DNA of 7,620 nucleotides from Chloroflexi bacterium UBA5177 (GTDB taxonomy: Bacteria > Chloroflexota > UBA5177): NCBI GenBank assembly GCA_002413265.1, contig DHWR01000244.1, positions 1 to 7,620 of the forward strand, given 5' to 3'. This document shows positions 5,788 through 7,620 of the stretch, piece after piece. Below the pieces are notes generated by a model. The model was not told where the DNA came from, made no database searches, and saw only the letters and a program-made list of their open reading frames with translations. Both the position numbers and the translations under genes were made by a program. Position 1 is the stretch's first letter; every line of letters begins with the position of its first letter.

Positions 5788-5909
5788 TTCGTGCCTTCCA
5801 TTCTGGGTCGAGGAGGGTCTTGGCGTCTGGCAGTCCTACGACGGGCTAAAGCCCTGACCTACGCCCGATTGCGAGCGGAATTGGCGGAGATGAGTCATTG
5901 CTTAGCTGT
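5788..5909 (-). other. aroH-trpE intergenic region (122 bp)
   Basis: This is the only real gap in the aro-trp block. It contains the REP-like palindrome and the trpE Shine-Dalgarno (GGAAGG at 5794-5799). One possible 20-codon open frame starts at the ATG at 5895-5897; it has no Trp codon and no good ribosome site. I see no convincing -10/-35 promoter and no attenuator, so trpEG is either read through from aroH or driven by a promoter of unfamiliar type. Confidence 0.4.
5835..5863. repeat. REP-like palindromic element between aroH and trpE
   Basis: A GGGCT-AA-AGCCC palindrome (5843-5854) is flanked by two direct copies of CCTACG (5835-5840 and 5858-5863). Short elements with a GGGCTAAAGCCC-type core are dispersed in many copies in several bacterial phyla, from general knowledge; only one copy is in this window. 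In RNA the palindrome would form a short stem that could mark a processing or pausing point between aroH and trpE. No T-run follows on the minus strand, so it is not a standard terminator. Confidence 0.45.
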
Positions 5910-6251
5910 TCATTCGAGGTCGGGGCGGAGAAGCCGTGCGCCGCGCAGATAGGCATGTTGTACAGGATCGCTTCGATCGACGTGGACTAGCACACGGAGG
6001 CAGCACGGCAGCCCTCCCGGCACGTCCACCTCGACCATGTCGAGCATCGGCGCGTCCCAGCCCGCGGAGCGCGCTGAGCGGGCGGGGAAGTCGGCATCGA
6101 GATCGGGCGTCAGGGTGAACAGCACGCTGACGACCTCCGTCATTTCGAGCTGGTTCTTTTCTTGAATGGCCGCCAGAAGGCTGTGCGTCGCCTCCCCGAT
6201 GGCCTCGGGGGTATTCCCCGACACACTGATGGCTCCGCGGATCGCCCTCAC
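5910..6251 (-). CDS. aroH: Chorismate mutase, monofunctional AroH class
   Basis: This 113-residue enzyme rearranges chorismate to prephenate on the route to phenylalanine and tyrosine. It is the trimeric AroH fold of Bacillus subtilis, not the AroQ-class all-helical mutase. Matching blocks are 'AIRGAISV' (3-10), '[14 protein letters not shown]' (48-61), '[18 protein letters not shown]' (64-81), 'CLRVLVHV' (84-91) and '[14 protein letters not shown]' (99-112). By eye alignment the active-site residues Arg7, Arg63, Glu78, Arg90, Tyr108 and Arg116 of B. subtilis correspond to Arg5, Arg61, Glu74, Arg86, Tyr101 and Arg109. The Cys75 position seems to be Asp71. The GTG start (6249-6251) overlaps the aroQ stop as GTGA, so translation is coupled. 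No regulatory ACT domain is fused. It competes with TrpE for chorismate, so the two branch enzymes sit side by side. Confidence 0.95.
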   Translation of the reverse strand: MRAIRGAISVSGNTPEAIGEATHSLLAAIQEKNQLEMTEVVSVLFTLTPDLDADFPARSARSAGWDAPMLDMVEVDVPGGLPCCLRVLVHVDRSDPVQHAYLRGARLLRPDLE

Positions 6252-6688
6252 GATCTCGCCTCCAACGTGGCGAGCAAGGCGTCAAGCGCGGCCAGATACG
6301 ACCCGGCCCCAAAACCGGCAACCTGTCCTAGGCAGACCGGGGCGATGACCGAGACTCGGCGAAATTCCTCTCTCGCCGCGGGCAGCGACATGTGTACCTC
6401 GACGACCGGATAGTCCACCGACGCGACGGCGTCTCGCAGGGCATAGCTGTAATGAGTCAGGGCGCCGGGATTCAGCAACCCGCCGTGAGCCCAGCCTCGC
6501 GCTTCCTGCAGCGTGTCGATCAACACACCCTCGTGGTTCGATTGAACGGCACGCACGACATGTCCGCCTTCGTCCGCTCGCAGCCGCAGGTGCTCCTCGA
6601 TTTCCGGCAGGGAGGTGGTCCCGTAAATTTCAGGTTCTCTGAGCCCGGTCAGGTTGAGGTTTGGTCCGTTCAAGAGAAGAATGTTCAT
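6248..6688 (-). CDS. aroQ: 3-dehydroquinate dehydratase, type II
   Basis: This 146-residue protein is full length for the small dodecameric type II dehydroquinase, which dehydrates 3-dehydroquinate to 3-dehydroshikimate, shikimate pathway step 3. Clear motifs are '[17 protein letters not shown]' (7-23, with the mobile-loop Arg17 and catalytic Tyr22) and '[10 protein letters not shown]' (49-58). '[15 protein letters not shown]' (73-87), '[15 protein letters not shown]' (96-110, His99 and Arg106) and '[11 protein letters not shown]' near the C-terminus complete the set. The usual 'HLSN' is 'HMSL' here, losing the Asn but keeping the catalytic His. The ATG at 6686-6688 overlaps the aroB stop (ATGA), and its own stop overlaps aroH (GTGA). 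This gives a tight aroB-aroQ-aroH translational unit. The substrate comes directly from the AroB reaction encoded upstream. Confidence 0.97.
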   Translation of the reverse strand: MNILLLNGPNLNLTGLREPEIYGTTSLPEIEEHLRLRADEGGHVVRAVQSNHEGVLIDTLQEARGWAHGGLLNPGALTHYSYALRDAVASVDYPVVEVHMSLPAAREEFRRVSVIAPVCLGQVAGFGAGSYLAALDALLATLEARS

Positions 6689-7620
6689 TGGTCTCCCAAG
6701 GTGAGGCGCACGGCCCTGCTGGCCTCGGCCTCACTGACCGAATGGATCTCGCCGGCCCCGATCGCGGTGGGCAGCGCGAACCGCAAACTCTGGCTGTCGC
6801 GTTTCTTGTCGTGCCACAAGATCGACATCACGTCACCCGTTCTGCTGCCGAGAGCCGACGCCGAAATGGAGATCGGCAATCCGAAGCGGGTAAGCAGAGC
6901 GATCAAGGTATCAAGGACCTGGCGGTCGCAGATGCCGCGGCTCACCGCGAGCCTGGTTTCCGATACCATGCCGAGGCTGACCGCTCGGCCGTGAGAAAGC
7001 CGAAACTTGCAGGCCGTCTCGAGGGCGTGACCGATGGTGTGTCCGAAATTCAGGATCATTCGCTCTCCGCGCTCGTAGGGGTCGCGCTGAACGACCGCCA
7101 CTTTCTCCAAAGCTGCCCAGCGAATAATGTCGACACGTTTGAGTGTGCCGGAGGAGTCGTGCAGACTCTCGAGCTTGGCAACCAGTTCAGGCGATCGAAC
7201 CAGTGCGATCTTGACGACTTCGGCAAGGCCATCTGCCAGAACCGAGGTCGGGAGGGTTCGCAGGGTTGAGGGATCTACCAGGACGAGCTCGGGGAGATAA
7301 AAGGCGCCTATGAGATTTTTGACGCCGGACAGGTCCACACCCGTCTTGCCGCCGATGGCCGCGTCGACCTGAGCCAGCAGTGTGGTCGGCACGGAGACGA
7401 AACGCAAGCCTCTTAGAAAGGTGGCGGCAAGCATACCGGCCAGGTCGCAGAGCACGCCGCCACCCAGGGCGAGTACGCAGGCCGATCTGTCCAGCTTGGC
7501 GTCGAAGCAGCGGTCGTACAGGTATTTCAGGGTATCGAGGTTCTTGTGCTCTTCTCCAGGCTTCAGGACAACTCGGACCGTACGGCCGGGGTGCGCGGAC
7601 AGGGCCCCGAGGACGGATTC
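6685..7620 (-). CDS. aroB: 3-dehydroquinate synthase, N-terminus cut by window edge
   Basis: The last 311 residues of 3-dehydroquinate synthase are present; about 40-60 N-terminal residues with the start lie beyond the right edge. The enzyme uses NAD and a divalent metal to cyclise DAHP to 3-dehydroquinate, shikimate step 2. Recognisable parts are '[12 protein letters not shown]', the NAD site '[12 protein letters not shown]', '[24 protein letters not shown]' and '[12 protein letters not shown]'. 'ADGLAEVVK' holds the metal ligand Glu, and '[11 protein letters not shown]' and 'SHGRAV' hold the two His ligands (residues about 134, 194 and 210 of the visible part). 'HDKKRD' follows in the C-terminal domain. 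The usual GDLAG after GGGV is CDLAG here, and HGEAV is HGRAV; both are mild variations. The open frame reaches base 7620 without interruption, so the GTG at 7455 is an internal valine codon. The stop overlaps aroQ by four bases. Confidence 0.96.
   Translation of the reverse strand, partial: ESVLGALSAHPGRTVRVVLKPGEEHKNLDTLKYLYDRCFDAKLDRSACVLALGGGVLCDLAGMLAATFLRGLRFVSVPTTLLAQVDAAIGGKTGVDLSGVKNLIGAFYLPELVLVDPSTLRTLPTSVLADGLAEVVKIALVRSPELVAKLESLHDSSGTLKRVDIIRWAALEKVAVVQRDPYERGERMILNFGHTIGHALETACKFRLSHGRAVSLGMVSETRLAVSRGICDRQVLDTLIALLTRFGLPISISASALGSRTGDVMSILWHDKKRDSQSLRFALPTAIGAGEIHSVSEAEASRAVRLTLGDQ

Noticed and set aside
5835..5897. A 20-codon frame upstream of trpE as a trp leader peptide
   Set aside because: It contains no tryptophan codon, lacks a convincing ribosome site, and no alternative terminator/antiterminator folding with a T-run is visible.

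Overview
The window (about 60 % GC) reads as an ordinary stretch of a free-living bacterial chromosome. It has no mobile element, CRISPR array or RNA gene that I can see. GTG and TTG starts are frequent (glcE-like, PIG-L, trpE, trpG, aroH), and at least one gene looks leaderless, with a -10 box a few bases before its ATG. A monofunctional AroH-type chorismate mutase, a type II dehydroquinase, a lipoprotein peptide-binding protein and a MshB/Mca-like PIG-L deacetylase would fit Chloroflexota or a neighbouring phylum. That assignment is inference and is weak.

Left part (1-1057, minus strand): the 5' portion of an oligopeptide-type ABC transporter substrate-binding lipoprotein runs off the left edge. 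Upstream of it lies a small HxlR-family winged-helix regulator with a family-typical N-terminal cysteine. Middle part (1058-3753, plus strand): a 154-bp divergent intergenic region carries a good promoter for a classical WCGPC thioredoxin, and a dyad sits on the -10 box. The thioredoxin ends in a strong intrinsic terminator. After it come a stand-alone GlcE-like FAD-binding oxidoreductase and a zinc-dependent PIG-L family deacetylase, probably co-transcribed.

Right part (3770-7620, minus strand, convergent with the PIG-L gene): an aromatic amino-acid block reads, in transcription order, aroB (cut by the right edge), aroQ, aroH, trpE, trpG. aroB/aroQ, aroQ/aroH and trpE/trpG each overlap by four bases (ATGA, GTGA and TTGA), which indicates translational coupling. 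The only gap is 122 bp between aroH and trpE, and it holds a REP-like GGGCTAAAGCCC palindrome. The products cover two early shikimate steps (3-dehydroquinate synthase and dehydratase) and both chorismate exits: to prephenate through AroH, and to anthranilate through TrpEG. No further trp gene follows trpG, so the rest of tryptophan synthesis must be encoded elsewhere.

Nothing here is a convincingly new system. The best lead is the HxlR/thioredoxin divergent pair, a possible thiol-redox switch with a visible candidate operator. Second are the orphan GlcE-like oxidoreductase and the separation of trpEG from the other trp genes.
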